A stretch of DNA of 19,341 nt. Source: Byssochlamys sp. IMV 00236 (Eukaryota > Ascomycota > Eurotiomycetes > Eurotiales > Thermoascaceae). Within the stretch, counting starts at the first letter, position 1, and every line of letters starts with the position of its first letter. The DNA is taken from positions 1 through 19,341 of the forward strand of contig MSJH02000612.1 in NCBI GenBank assembly GCA_001931875.2, read 5' to 3'. Shown here in pieces: positions 1-10,626 of this stretch. The position numbers and the translations under genes were made by a program. The notes beneath the pieces are model-generated. The model made no database searches. It saw only the letters and a program-made list of their open reading frames with translations, and was not told the DNA's origin.

Positions 1-2488
1 AATGCTGCCAGCCTTACCGGAGAAGGACCCAGGGCCAAATTAGATTCCACGCCGGTTCGATCCGTAAGAACGTCCAAGGGAACACCAAATGTCCCTATCT
101 CTTTGGCCTTGGGTTGCACATTTTTCTTGACTTTGAAAGGCGTAAAGAATTTGCCCCAGATGGATGATTTCTTGGTTTCAACCATGTTCAGTAGTTCTGC
201 GCTGGTAAAGCTTGATCGTACATAACTTTCAATTTGAACGACGGCCACATATCGAATGATCATGTACTGAAGCGCAGATAGTTCAGACAAGTAAATACGA
301 GGCTTACCAGAGAGACCTGTCGCGATATGTATGTTTTCAGGAGGCGCCTTTCTAGAGTTTGTTGTTGTCGCGTTTACAGCCACAGCAGCCATCTGGGGTA
401 GATCGTCCAATCCCACACTGCGTCTGTGTAAGCTGTCGGTTCGGGTCGGTAAGGTAGTGTTACCCAGAATAGTAGACCTTTTATTGGCCATTTTGAATGA
501 CCGTGACATCTTGCGGTCTAATCGCGTGGTAGAGGATGACACTGTTTTGGCATCTTTGATCTCGGTGGGATAAATAGTTTCCATGTGGCCTCGTTCTTCC
601 ATCATCTGCTGTAGTTCTATGGACGCATTCAGCATGTTTGGTGGCATATCTTTTAGTATATGACTGGCTGCTGCCTTGGCACTGTTTAACTTGGTTGAAT
701 AGTCCACATTGGAAAGTTGTGAATCTAAAAGAAAAAATAAGCAAAGCCTCTTCTTGACGTTTTAAACTCTTCTTTTTACCTGTAATCTGTAACAGGCTAC
801 AAAGTCGACTCAGTGCAATTCTCAAAAGATAGCTATACTGTGCCAATCTCGAAACATAATCAAACGTGCAAGGGCTTGCGTGCACACATGTCGTACAATA
901 CAGTTGACCGTTCATCACGGACCCACTTGTTGTTGTAAGCGATCGTTCGCATTTCTTGCACTGAAAGCAGGCAATATGCCATCGTTGATCACCGTATCGC
1001 ACACATTGATCCTCAATGATATTTTTACATTCTTGGCAGTAATCCGTGTTTTTGGCTTGAATGAGGCGTTGACTATCCCGACTGTGTCTTTCTTTACCTG
1101 GGATTTCCATTAGACGAGCCAGTAAGTGGGAAACGGCCACTGATTTGCCAAGCAATGTTTCCTATAGTATATATATCAGTACACATGTTCTTTTTCTTTC
1201 TAAAGATTAATATACCAAGCGTAATGCAGCGTTCAGAGTGACACGGATGAGGTTTTTCAAGTAATGAGCCAATCCTGTGACGAGTGACAGCAGTTCCTGC
1301 GTGATACCAAGTTTTTTCATTTCCATATCACCTGTTCGAGAGAGTAAAGAAAAGAAGTTTATAATCTTTTTACATAGCATCTTGGCTTCTCGACTATATT
1401 TAAACTCTAAGAGCAGTTGTATAAGTCATTTCTTTTTCTTGTTAAAGTACACTTATTTTTACCAGACTGCTGATGTTCTTTATAGATTACACAAATTTTA
1501 TCGATTCCTGCAAACAAGGCTTCAACATGCACAAGGAATCGTTCAGACAGACAAATGCTCTCTATATAAGCCCCATTGGATACATGCAGTAGCATTTCAG
1601 ATATACATACGGCCGAAGATTCTATAGATTTCAAATTTAATATACAAACATGTACATATATATCAACTTACCTTCAAATGCTGATAAAACGGACCATATG
1701 CTGACCACTTTCTCTTCTGTATCTTTTTGTATCTTGAGTAGCTCAAAGGGTGTTTGTGGTATATATTCTACATGGCATAGTATTAGTAACCTCTCTCTCT
1801 TTATATATATATATATATATTTACTTGGTGGGCACTGATCGCCTTCCTTGAGTGTAGGATGAGCTATTTTAACACTCCAAAACTAATAAAGATGTTGGTT
1901 TCTCTCTCTCTCTCTCTCTCTTTTCTTTATACCTTTTGAATCATGTAGCATTCCGGATGCCAGTGATCTACTGCATCACCACGTTCAATCTCGACATATT
2001 GTTTCAAGATTGCCATATCGCAACCAGCACAAGATACAGCAAACCGAGTACTGTAATGAAAGTGACAATAGACGTGCCCATCGTGCTCATAGTATGAGTC
2101 GTCAGGTCCAAAGACGGTAGAACAGTCGCTGCAAGTGAAATGGTTTGGATGATACTTTTTGTCGAGAGCAATAATGTACGTTCCACGAAGTGGCTCATCG
2201 CATTCTGCACAAACAAGCTCGAGTCTTTTAAAGTAATCTCGTTCACATAACGGTTTGCCTGGTTCGGTTGGATGAGGCAAGTAACAGGAAGCGACGGGTG
2301 TTTGACAGTCCTATGAGAAATGAGCGCTGATGCACATTTACACATATACACTAATAGCAAGTTATTACCCAGCAAGTAAAGCAATTTGGATGAAAGGCGC
2401 CATCAAGTGCTTTTACAAGTTGATCTCCTAATGGTAAATCACATTTCGAGCATAAAAGAGTATGTTTTGTTGGTGAATCAAGTGTCAT
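1..2488 (-). CDS. LRG1: Lrg1-like Rho GTPase-activating protein with LIM domains (5' part, 8 exons visible)
   Basis: Spliced model on the minus strand: 2488-2369, 2310-1933, 1882-1825, 1767-1672, 1621-1463, 1331-1216, 1161-780, 724-1 (runs off the window). All junctions are GT..AG and keep frame, giving 677 visible residues. Seen: LIM1 from about residue 13 (CSKC), LIM2 from 74 (CAEC), a third LIM-like half from 134 (CAGC) leading into the signature WHPECYMIQKFW spliced across intron 2, an all-helical middle, and another LIM at 351-401 (CQEC ... CTTC). A basic Ser/Thr-rich linker follows, then from about 647 the start of the RhoGAP domain (FGVPLDVLTDRTG). The arginine finger lies beyond the edge. 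In yeast, Lrg1 is the GAP for Rho1, acting at growth sites in cell-wall integrity and glucan synthesis; that role here is inferred from the matching domain order. Start ATG at 2488 gives LIM1 directly. Very secure family call. Confidence 0.93.
1801..1920. repeat. Two microsatellites in LRG1-like introns
   Basis: A (TA)n tract at about 1802-1820 lies in intron 3 and a (TC)10 tract at 1901-1920 in intron 2, both next to the short exon 3 (1825-1882). They are the sort of sites that vary in length between strains. No function is visible. Confidence 0.85.
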
Positions 2489-2824
2489 TTGTTATTATAT
2501 AAATATAAATATATATAATATATATATATGTGTGTGTGTGTTGTATGGTATATTTATATCAATATGTATCAATATATCAATTGTATATATTCGTATATAA
2601 AAGGAGTGTGTATATAATCGTATTTATATTTACTGCTGCTCTCTTGTTGCTGTCGTTTGTTGCCCTTTTGTTATTGTTATTTACTGAATAACAAATCTTT
2701 CCATGTATAGTTTTGGTTTATAAGAAAAGAAGAAAAAGAGAAAGAAAGAAGAAGAGAAAGGGGGGAATACAATTAATAAGAAAAAGTATAATATATATTA
2801 TTGAATGTTCCCATATTAGGACCA
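2489..2824. other. Intergenic spacer / LRG1-like promoter with microsatellites
   Basis: 336 bp between the stop of the ACP synthase gene and the start of the LRG1-like gene. It contains an AT-repeat passing into (TG)n at about 2507-2540 and a purine-only tract at about 2723-2765 (a pyrimidine tract on the coding strand of the downstream gene, typical of fungal promoters or 5' leaders). No ORF or RNA gene is recognised. Confidence 0.6.
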
Positions 2825-3323
2825 CTAACTCATGAAATTAGGCGGACTTTGCCCTTCCAGTATAACTTGAGCCATAGCATAATCACCATCATGCGAGACA
2901 GATACATGTGTCCTTTGAATACCGTAGAGTAAGCTATTTTCAATCATCAGCACTGGTTTGCCTATAATACAATGAGTGACTAGCCCTAATGAGAAGAAAC
3001 GGACTTAATTAATACCTCCTGTTTTGGTCACGGTTACTTGTTTCCATTCTAGTCTATGTATAGGATATAATGCTTTATAGACTGCTTCCTTTATACACCA
3101 CCTATTCTATCTTTAATATAGGATGTATTATATTTATAATGTAAAGATACCTTGTGGCTAAATACATGATGTGATTGTGATCATGAACAGATTTCAATTG
3201 GTTGAATTCACTTAATTCCTTCGTACTCAAGATCCTTTTCGCTAGTTTTTCCTTTCCTCTTCTGCTGGCAAGCGAGGTGATACGCGGTAAATAAAGTATG
3301 TCGACACCAATGCCTAATATCAT
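2825..3323 (-). CDS. PPT2: Holo-[acyl-carrier-protein] synthase (AcpS-type 4'-phosphopantetheinyl transferase), 3 exons
   Basis: Exons 3323-3151, 3101-3016 and 2961-2825 give 131 residues, the usual size for stand-alone AcpS. AcpS enzymes transfer phosphopantetheine from CoA to a serine of acyl carrier protein. In yeast the single-domain enzyme Ppt2 serves mitochondrial ACP, and that location is inferred here. Seen: N-terminal GIGVDI with the magnesium-binding Asp8; RRI/L and E..F helix features; YLATRWCIKEAVYKAL with the second metal ligand Glu63, rebuilt across intron 1 (AG|GTATCT ... ATAG|G); then TKTGGKPV across intron 2; and SVSHDGDYA near the C-terminus. The stop lies at 2827-2825. Intron 2 has a second acceptor 24 nt upstream that also keeps frame (see findings). 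The start lies 61 bp from the stop of the FYVE gene, so the promoter must be very short or lie inside that gene. The symbol follows yeast and is by homology only. Confidence 0.92.
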
Positions 3324-3384
3324 TTAACTTTATTTGGTGAAAAAAAGCAAGATCAAAAGAAGCACGTTTTTTCATTTATATTTT

Positions 3385-5087
3385 TTATGACAGTGTTAAA
3401 TAAGGATTCATCCTCTCATAGAAACAGCCATCACATACACGACACCATTCACCACGTTCTTGTCCATTCTTGTTAAAGAAGAGTGCCATTTGATTACTGC
3501 TATGTTTGTGACAAAAGACATGTCCACAACTAAAGACTGATATTATTATCATGTTGTCTATCTTTTCTTTTACCTTCTGCAGTGATGTCTTCTTTGAAAT
3601 AGTCCAAACTCTACTTGACATCGTTTCTGTACTTGTCTATTTTTATATTCATCATCCATATAAAATGAAAATTCACATTGATCTGTGTCTGGTATCCATT
3701 CTTCTTGCTCTTTTATACGAAAATGAGGTGAATGTCGAAGGGTTCGATTGAGCGTGAATGAATATTTTAAGCAAATGATGTCTGGTTTACTATAATAAAA
3801 ATACTTTTTGAATTTCTATTTATATGGGGAAATTCCCCTATTTTTAGTCGTGTGTAATTTAATAGACACATCTTGATCCATTTTTCTTACCTTGGGTAGT
3901 AATCCAGGTTCTGTAGTGACACATATGCCTGAAATTACCACGTTTTCTGTATAACCGAATCTATTATAATCTTTGTTTTCTATGCTGCCTGTGCCAACAA
4001 TGTTGCCAAACCATTGATTCAAGCTCCATTTGAACCTTGCAAGATCATATTCCAATTTAGTTTGCCAATCTGGTGCCTTTTCTTGCTCTATCATAGGTTC
4101 ATCATTATTTAGTGCTGGTGGCGATGACAACAGCAAAGGGGGAGAAGAAAAAGATGAAGGGATCAGGGGAGATGCAGGTGCATTAGGAGGTTGAGAAGGG
4201 GAAGGGTCGTTTAGGACAAGCGTCAATTTGGCCAGGATGTTCGTTTGCATATCTAAGATATGATCCATTGTCGTATTCGTATGGTTCTTTAACTGCAACA
4301 CTTGGCTTTGAAGTTTCATCAGCTCATAATCATTAATATGATGATGATTGGAAAGTAATGTCTGTAGGATCTTTTCCTGTTGTTTCAAAAAGGATTGCTT
4401 CCATCGCTCCTCTTCGTCTTCTTCTTGTATTAGTTTCTCCTTGATGGATGTAGGAATGGGCGACGAAGGATGATCATCCGTTGCTGTTGTCGTCGTTGTC
4501 GTCGTTGAGCTGTTGTTACTATTGGCTGACTCTTTCTTTTGTTTATGGGCTGTACTACTCTGTATGTCTGTATTTACAATGACATTTCGATCACAACCTG
4601 CACAGATGTGCCTTCGCAGTTGATCACACTCATGATGATGTAAAGCCTTTACTCATTATTATGTGTAAGTATATAAAGCAAATGTTTATCTCGAAAACAT
4701 CAAAGTTACCTCAATCGATTGTTGTTTTGGTGCTATCGAATGAGTCAGCTCAGGGGATTCAAGGGACGGCTTCTTCTCTATGGCCGGGCCACTGCTTGGT
4801 GCCCAAGAGCTTCTTCTTTTTTGTGAAACATCTTGTAGATATTTACTGTCTACTTTAAAGTTGTTTAGCGATGGTTTTCTGCTGATCACTCGTCGCTTAG
4901 ATTTATTAATTAATGGCTGTGGTGATGGTGATGGGGATGGGGATTTGATGACCATTTTAGCAAGACTAGATGCTGTATTCCGTGTGAGACTGCTTGTATC
5001 TGTCATGGAACCTTCCATTGAAATGGGCCGAATACTCTTACGACGACCCGTTGGTGGAAGAACAGTGGTTGGAGGTTGTACGAGCAT
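3385..5087 (-). CDS. FYVE zinc-finger protein (PI3P-binding type), 4 exons
   Basis: Model: 5087-4710, 4646-3868, 3789-3574, 3529-3385, 505 residues. The first and last introns are clear. The middle junction is less sure: the best donor by consensus (AAG|GTAAGA at 3891/3890) leads to an immediate stop at the acceptor, whereas a GT at 3867 keeps frame. Seen: Ser/Pro-rich basic N-terminus; a Cys/His patch near 130-150 (HHHECDQLRRHICAGC); Thr repeats; an acidic and then helical stretch around 200-270; Pro/Ser-rich linker; and the C-terminal FYVE finger at 417-494. It carries all three PI3P motifs: WIPD (417-420), RRHHCR (452-457) and RVC (488-490). FYVE fingers bind PI3P on endosomes or vacuoles; membrane targeting is inferred. 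Oddities: 18 residues separate the first two zinc cysteines (C424, C443) instead of two, and one ligand is His (CHKH). The partner proteins and exact role are unknown. Confidence 0.8.
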
Positions 5088-5630
5088 GATGTATGAATGA
5101 AATGTATACAATACAGAGAAAGAAAGAAGGATTAAAAGAAAAAAGAGGAGAATAGAGAAGAAATAAATAGAAAAAAAGGGAAGAAAAAGGAAAAAGTGTT
5201 TTATCCATGCTACAGATAAATAAATAAAAAAAACCTCTGCTTTTTTTTTTTTACAAGATAAATGTACTTCATATATTATTATACACCCATGACGATTGGC
5301 CTGGGAACTTGACAAATTAAACCCTCTTCGGGAGGGAAAACAAGTACAAAAGATGAGGTTTAAAGAAAGGTCTTCCCCGGATTTTCAAACAAGAGTTTTG
5401 TTTATGAAGGGTTGCATACCCTTTTCATGCAGTTTCCTGCAGAAAGTTTAAAATAAGAGAGTAAACATAAACGTTTGTACATTTATTATGACAAAAAGTA
5501 GAAACGTCATTTTTATCAATAGGATCTGACGCCCCAATGACTTTCCCCTTGATATTGTCTTGCCTTGGTAACACAATTAGAGTATTCATAGCAACAGTAA
5601 TGTGCCTGATGATTTTATATTTTTTTGATT
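5088..5630. other. Intergenic region with two small hairpin-forming repeats
   Basis: 543 bp between two minus-strand genes. The part next to 5087 is a long purine-rich tract (about 5110-5240), which is a pyrimidine tract on the transcribed gene's sense strand, likely promoter/5' leader. Two short inverted repeats stand out: CCCTC/GAGGG with a five-base loop at 5322-5336, and AAGGG/CCCTT with a seven-base loop at about 5407-5423. No tRNA or ORF of interest was found. Confidence 0.45.
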
Positions 5631-6507
5631 TTATTGGCGGAAGCCGCCACTGAACGCAAAGGGCACAAAGATGAATATACCAAATATGGAGAATAACCAA
5701 ATCATCAATGTTTTATATGCATGCATCCATTGTTTATACTTTTCATGCTGAACCTGATTGTTCAATCTGTTCAGATGACCAGGTAAATTCATGTATATTG
5801 AATGAACTGCTTCGAGTCGCTTCTTTATCAGTTTCAAGTCGACATCCACTTCATAAAGTAGCGTCCGATTACCCTTTATGAATAGAGATGCGTCCACATG
5901 ATCTTCATTAATGTGCCGCAGCCATGCCCTAGAAACGTCCTTGTCTAATTCATGTAGTTTCACCTGATATTTTAATATCTCATGCCGGTTACGTTGAATT
6001 CGAAATAATTGCGCATCAAGTAAGTGTTGCTTCCCTTTGATGCCAAGTATAGCGTTATGAATCAACCGAGGTACTACATTGTCTGCAGGCAAGAGATCAG
6101 ATGGAGGTATAGATGGAAAGGAAGCATCGTTTGGCATTTTGATCATTTCAATCTGTCGTCTGATCTGCAACCATCTCGTGTCTAGCTTCTTCTTGTATAC
6201 ACTGCTCATCCTCTGAACATTATTTCTCTTTTTATTTGTCAATTTCTTCTTTTTCTTTGAGAATCGGATATAAAGCGGCCTTTTGACTATATTGTTTCTT
6301 TCGTTCCTTAACAATTTTGGAGATTGAACTGTAAGTTGTTAGCCCTTTTCTCCTCTGTTTTCTCCTTTTCTTGTTACATTTTAACAAAGTCTTTTGATGA
6401 TCAAACAAACTTTGCAATGGCCATTTTGGTTTTCTCTGCTTCTTTTTTCCTGCCTTCCATTTGCTTACTAATCCCTTGATCTTATTGTGATCCAATGATC
6501 TTTTCAT
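5631..6507 (-). CDS. Uncharacterised basic, coiled-coil protein with C-terminal membrane anchor
   Basis: I do not recognise this protein. Two open stretches in different frames are joined by a 49-nt intron (donor AAAT|GTAACA at 6377, branch-like CTAAC, acceptor CTTACAG at 6329), which restores one frame and gives 275 residues (exons 6507-6378 and 6328-5631). Seen: residues 1-90 are strongly basic (Lys/Arg runs such as KKKQRKPK and FSKKKKK), suggesting nuclear or nucleic-acid/membrane contact. The middle is helical and charged, with likely coiled coil around 150-240. Residues 251-269 (IWLFSIFGIFIFVPFAF) form a single hydrophobic segment six residues from the end, so it fits a tail-anchored protein with the bulk in the cytosol or nucleoplasm. 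The start ATG at 6507 is the first in frame. It is divergent from the neighbouring transcription factor gene with only 67 bp between start codons. Confidence 0.75.
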
Positions 6508-6574
6508 TTTTTCGGAGAGAAAAAAAATATGCCAAGACACACTTTTCTTTCTAATATTCTAATCTTGGCTGTGC
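6508..6574. promoter_or_regulatory. 67-bp divergent promoter with a 7-bp dyad
   Basis: The start codons of the tail-anchored protein gene (minus) and the zinc-cluster gene (plus) are only 67 bp apart, so control elements and 5' leaders must overlap. GCCAAGA at 6531-6537 is mirrored by TCTTGGC at 6563-6569 with 25 bp between, and a CGG triplet, the half-site used by many zinc-cluster factors, lies at about 6513-6515. Binding is not shown. Confidence 0.55.
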
Positions 6575-8716
6575 ATGTCAAAAAGAAAGATTAGCTGCTC
6601 CAGCTGTCGCTCCAAGAAACTAAAATGTGACGGAGGCAATCCATGTGAACGATGTAAATATAAAAACATAGAATGTATATATGCAAAACCAGGACAAGTC
6701 GGTCGACCACCCAAGAATGCAGTTGTAAATAAATTTATCTTGGCTCGACCTGATAACGCAAGATGTCGAGAATTCATATTTGAACATGTCTCCAATCTAT
6801 CTCCTACACGATACTTGAAGGATAACCAGTCGCAAGGCCTCGATTATTATCTCACTTATTTATATAACCAGCAATTTTTACCTGAAGGCAGCAAGTTTGC
6901 AAAATTATTAAATTCTTCAACAAGCCCTCAGGAGCGTCCGATGCGGTCAAAGACAATATTGAAAAAGACGCATAGGCAGCTCGATTTACAGATTGACGAC
7001 TTGGCACAATACTTTAGTTGGATGAGTGCTGACATTTCAGCCATTATGGCACAACGTCTTTCTCGACTAAGGCTGTCTTACTATAACTGTATAGAATTCG
7101 TAGCCACTGCACTCAACAGTGACCCATCCACAAGTTTTTTCGAACCACCTTCTTCAGCACTTGTCCTAAGTAATCCGCTCAATTCATTACCGCCACACCA
7201 GGCACTGCGGCTGATCGACTATTTCTTTCACATTCACCCATACTCCATCATGATTAATAAAACCATGCTCCTTCAGGCTTACTGGACAGATACGGCCGAT
7301 CCAATCTTGCTGTCTGTCATCTACGGCACCACTCTCTTTTTATCCCCCATCTTGGAGGGAGAACAACTTTTGCTGTGGAGAAAGGAAAATTTGAACAACC
7401 GTAATCCGTTCTTGGATTATGCTCACGTGTTGCTCTCAAAAGCGTCGGCAGAGGCAACCTTAAGTCGCTATCAGGCTGTTGTTCTGCTTGGTTTGTTTGA
7501 AATAACGTTTGGATATGCTAAAAAGGGAACATCTCTCTTTGCACTCTCGTACATGATTGCAGAAAAGTTAGGCTTGTTCAACAACACTTTACCTCCAGGA
7601 TTGACACCTGTCGAAAAGGAACTATTGCTTATTACTTTCTGGGCAGTATTTCAGTGTACTGTTAGAGGATGCGTTGAACGTAAGGAAGAATATACAGGAA
7701 AAAGAAAGACAGCTTGGGGCTAATGCTCATTCTTTGTAGTTGTGCAGATTCCACGTGTCACTCTCGGCCATCAATTACATCCATATCCACCCATGAATGT
7801 ACGAGAATCTCTATCGTATCAATTAGATATTCAGAATGGAAACAATAGAGCATTTAGACACTATGATTATATTGTAGAAACATTCTATATTCAATCCGTA
7901 ATTGCAAAGACATGCTGCATGATCATATTTACGTTACCACATGAAGCAGACAATGAGACGGTAGAACAAGAAATACAGCATATCTTGAATAATCTTTATG
8001 GATTTATACAGCGAAAACAACAGCAGATGTCAAAGCTTCAAGCATTTACCCTCGAGCTATTCCATTACTTTTTTGCCATAACTTTGTTATTCTTGAAGAG
8101 AACATTAGGGAGTAAACACTTCAAGATTCAACAGCCTCCGTCCTCATTGCCTCGTCTGGATCTTTCTGATCCAGAAAATGTGCGGTGCATCTATCAAGCA
8201 CTACCCAATGCTATGGCTATCATCAATAAGACAAATGATTTTCTCAACAGCAATTCAGCAAGCCTCTATCAGCCTGGTCTTTTACCTCGTGGTTTGATGT
8301 TAACTACTTTAGACGCCGCATCGATTGTTTTGATGAATCACTACACACTAGAGCCAACACCGATTGTTCGCCAATATATAGAAACAATTGATGTCATTTT
8401 ATCACGCCGAGATGCTTGGAAGACGTTGGACATATCAGAGGTCGCTAAACTAGAAATTCAGACGTTTCTACAAAATCATATGCCACAAAGTGATTCATCT
8501 TCAATTGGAAGTCCATCAATGGATATGATGTCATCTCTCATCCCGTTTGATTTATTTGATCCAGCAACACTTTGGATGAATCCAATTGACCTTCTTCAAG
8601 ACAATACATTTGATATCACTTCATGCTTAGATTCTTCTGCTTTAACAACAGCAACCATAGACACAAACTGGCTAAACGGCGAATTTGATTTGTTAAACTC
8701 AAACTTTATGCAATAA
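6575..8716 (+). CDS. Zn2Cys6 fungal-type transcription factor, 2 exons
   Basis: Exons 6575-7679 and 7740-8716 give 693 residues. The donor C|GTAAGG and acceptor TTTGTAG restore a smooth junction (GCVE-LVQIPRV). Seen: an N-terminal zinc cluster with C8, C11, C18, C24, C27 and C34 in the exact CX2CX6CX5CX2CX6C spacing with basic residues between, followed by a linker (GQVGRPPK) and no long coiled-coil dimerisation heptads. A middle region from about 200 to 400 resembles the fungal_trans (fungal-specific TF) domain (RLIDYFFHIHPYSIMI ... FWAVFQCTVRGCVE). The C-terminal tail is acidic, Ser/Asp/Leu-rich and ends in LLNSNFMQ, fitting an activation domain. Such factors bind CGG-containing sites in the nucleus. 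The regulated pathway cannot be read from the sequence. It might act on the genes on either side of it, or on its own divergent promoter, but this is only a guess. Confidence 0.92.
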
Positions 8717-8817
8717 CAATATCTTGTGTTACTTTCGCCCCCTATAATTTTTAAGCCCACTTTTTTTTTTTTTTCTGTGTTTTCTTGCTTTTCTTTCTTT
8801 AAGAGAAAACAAAGAAC

Positions 8818-10564
8818 ATGTATCAGCCACAGCAAGGACAACAACAACAACAGTATTATCCACCACCTCCAACCATGCAACAAAATCAAAATTATCACCC
8901 ACCACCAGAACAACAACAGTATCCACCGCCAGATTATAATACGTCGTACCAACAGCAAGCACCTTATTCCGAAGAACCAAACAAAGGCATCAAACCCTCA
9001 AGTGGATGGAATGATGTCTGGGCTACGGTACTTTGGTTAATCAATTTGGGTGCATTTATTGGATTATCTGTCGTTGCCATTAGTACATACAAAAGCCATG
9101 GCACAACCTACGGGGGTGTCCAATCATCAAATCCTTATCCTGGATTAACCTTTGATACATCTACTTTTGCCATCTTTGGATACGCGGCTGTAGTTGGATT
9201 TGGTATTAGTTTATTATATTTGATTATTGTCAACATGTAAAATATAAAAAATTGACAAAGGAATGTGTTATTTTTCTTACAAGATTCATTAGGATTCCTG
9301 GCCCATTGATCTACATCACGTTCATTGGGTCGATCATTGTTTACTTTGGAGTGACAATCTATTACTTTGTTAGACATTATTACTCAGCAGCTATCGTCTT
9401 TTTGATCTTTTCGTGTCTTTATGCTCTTTGCTTTTTTTGGTGGAGAAGTAGAATCCCTTTTGCGACAGGCAAGTCATATTTCGTGTTTTGTTTCTAAAAC
9501 TAACCAAAAAATGACAGTCATGCTAAAGACCATCGTGGGTATCACTCGAAAGTATCCAAGCACCATCTTCACTGGTATCCTATCGCTCATCATTCAAACC
9601 GCATTCTCATTCTGGTTCATGTTTACCGTCATCGGTATCTATCAAGCATGGTACAGCTCAAGTAGCAATAACTCTCGATTGAATTGTGCTATGGTCTTTT
9701 TGGTCTTTTCGTTTTATTGGACTTCACAAGTGATTACCTATGTAACTCATGTCACGCTTGCGGGGCTCTTTGCCACCGTCTATTTCCTAAACGACGGTAT
9801 CAAACATCCTATCTGGGGCAGTGCCAAACGCGCTCTGACCACTAGCTTTGGTTCTATTTGTTTTGGATCTCTCTTGATTGCCCTCATCAACCTGGTTCGA
9901 TTCTTTTTACGCGTTGCTCAATCCAATACGGATAATCCATGTGCTGCATTCTTTATTTGCATCATCCAATGTATAGTCAACTGCTTTGCTGGGTTATTTG
10001 TAAGTGTGTAGTCATCAAACAAACCTATATCCTGACTTTTTTTTTTTTTTTTTTTTTTTTTTTCTTTCTTTCTTAGGAATGGTTCACTTATTATGCCTTC
10101 AGTGGTGTAGCAATCTACGGTAAACCGTTTATTCCTACTGCTCGAAACACATGGAACATGGTCAAGGACCGTGGTATTGAAGCCATGATCAATGACAACT
10201 TGATTGGTAATGTCTTGTTTATGGGAGGACTACTCGTAGGTGTTCTTTCTGGTCTATTAGGATACATTTATCTGGAAGTAAGCAGACCTTCATATAATGC
10301 CAATGGAGGCATGACGCCTGTTATCGTCATGATGTGTTTCTTGATCGGTGCTTCCATGTTTTCAACCGTTGCGACTGTGATTTCGAGCGGTGTGGCTACC
10401 ACTTTTGTTTGTCTTGCAGAAGATCCAGATGCTTTGAGGAGGTAAAGAAGAAGATAATATATATATATATACATGTACTGATTTATTTTTGGGATATTAG
10501 GTCAAAGCCTGAACTCTATGAAAGTATTCGCCAGACTTGGCCAAGAGTCGTTCAAGGCGTATAG
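8818..10564 (+). CDS. PNS1: PNS1 / choline transporter-like (SLC44/CTL family) membrane protein, 5 exons
   Basis: Exons 8818-9236, 9284-9468, 9518-9999, 10077-10441 and 10501-10564 give 504 residues, close to the family's usual length. Seen: a Gln/Pro/Tyr-rich cytosolic N-terminus (1-60); TM1 at 69-89 after GWNDVWA; TM2 at about 117-138; several further helices in exons 2-4; and family-like stretches RIPFATVML, INDNLIGNVL, and near the end ALRRSKPELYESI. CTL/PNS1 proteins are multi-pass plasma-membrane proteins linked to choline or related transport; in yeast PNS1 the substrate is not settled. Intron 2 (9469-9517) has a GCAAGT donor and a CTAAC branch, and only this GC-AG splice keeps frame. 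Intron 3 carries a 27-T run before the acceptor. The gene starts 101 bp after the zinc-cluster gene's stop, following a T/CT tract at 8761-8802 that is the likely core promoter. Family call is firm; substrate is not. Confidence 0.92.
10037..10063 (+). repeat. 27-T homopolymer in PNS1 intron 3
   Basis: An unusually long T run forms the polypyrimidine tract just upstream of the acceptor CTTAG at 10076. It is prone to length change and sequencing slippage but lies outside exons. Confidence 0.85.
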
Positions 10565-10626
10565 TTTAAGATACACATTACACGTTTTTATTAATTTACT
10601 ATACAAATACTTTTTTTAATCATTGT

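Noticed and set aside
54..66. GGTTCGATCC, like a tRNA T-loop (B box)
   Set aside because: It lies inside the RhoGAP-domain coding exon, with no matching A box or cloverleaf.
1407..1634. Free-standing 75-residue minus-strand ORF
   Set aside because: Its first part is exon 5 of the LRG1-like gene (1621-1463); the rest runs into an intron.
1801..1920. Tandem repeats as a possible CRISPR or satellite array
   Set aside because: They are simple dinucleotide repeats without spacers, in introns of a eukaryotic gene.
5322..5423. Two hairpins as a terminator, riboswitch or snoRNA
   Set aside because: Stems are only five base pairs and no box motifs were seen; intrinsic terminators do not apply to nuclear pol II genes.
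7680..7739. Two separate transcription-factor genes at 6575-7723 and 7742-8716
   Set aside because: A 60-nt GT..AG intron joins them in frame, and the second part starts in mid-domain without an ATG.
8596..9040. Overlapping ORFs on both strands at the PNS1 start
   Set aside because: They are shadows of the Gln/Pro repeat codons (CAA, CCA) and of the T tract; repetitive Trp/Val/Leu strings are typical of antisense to such repeats.
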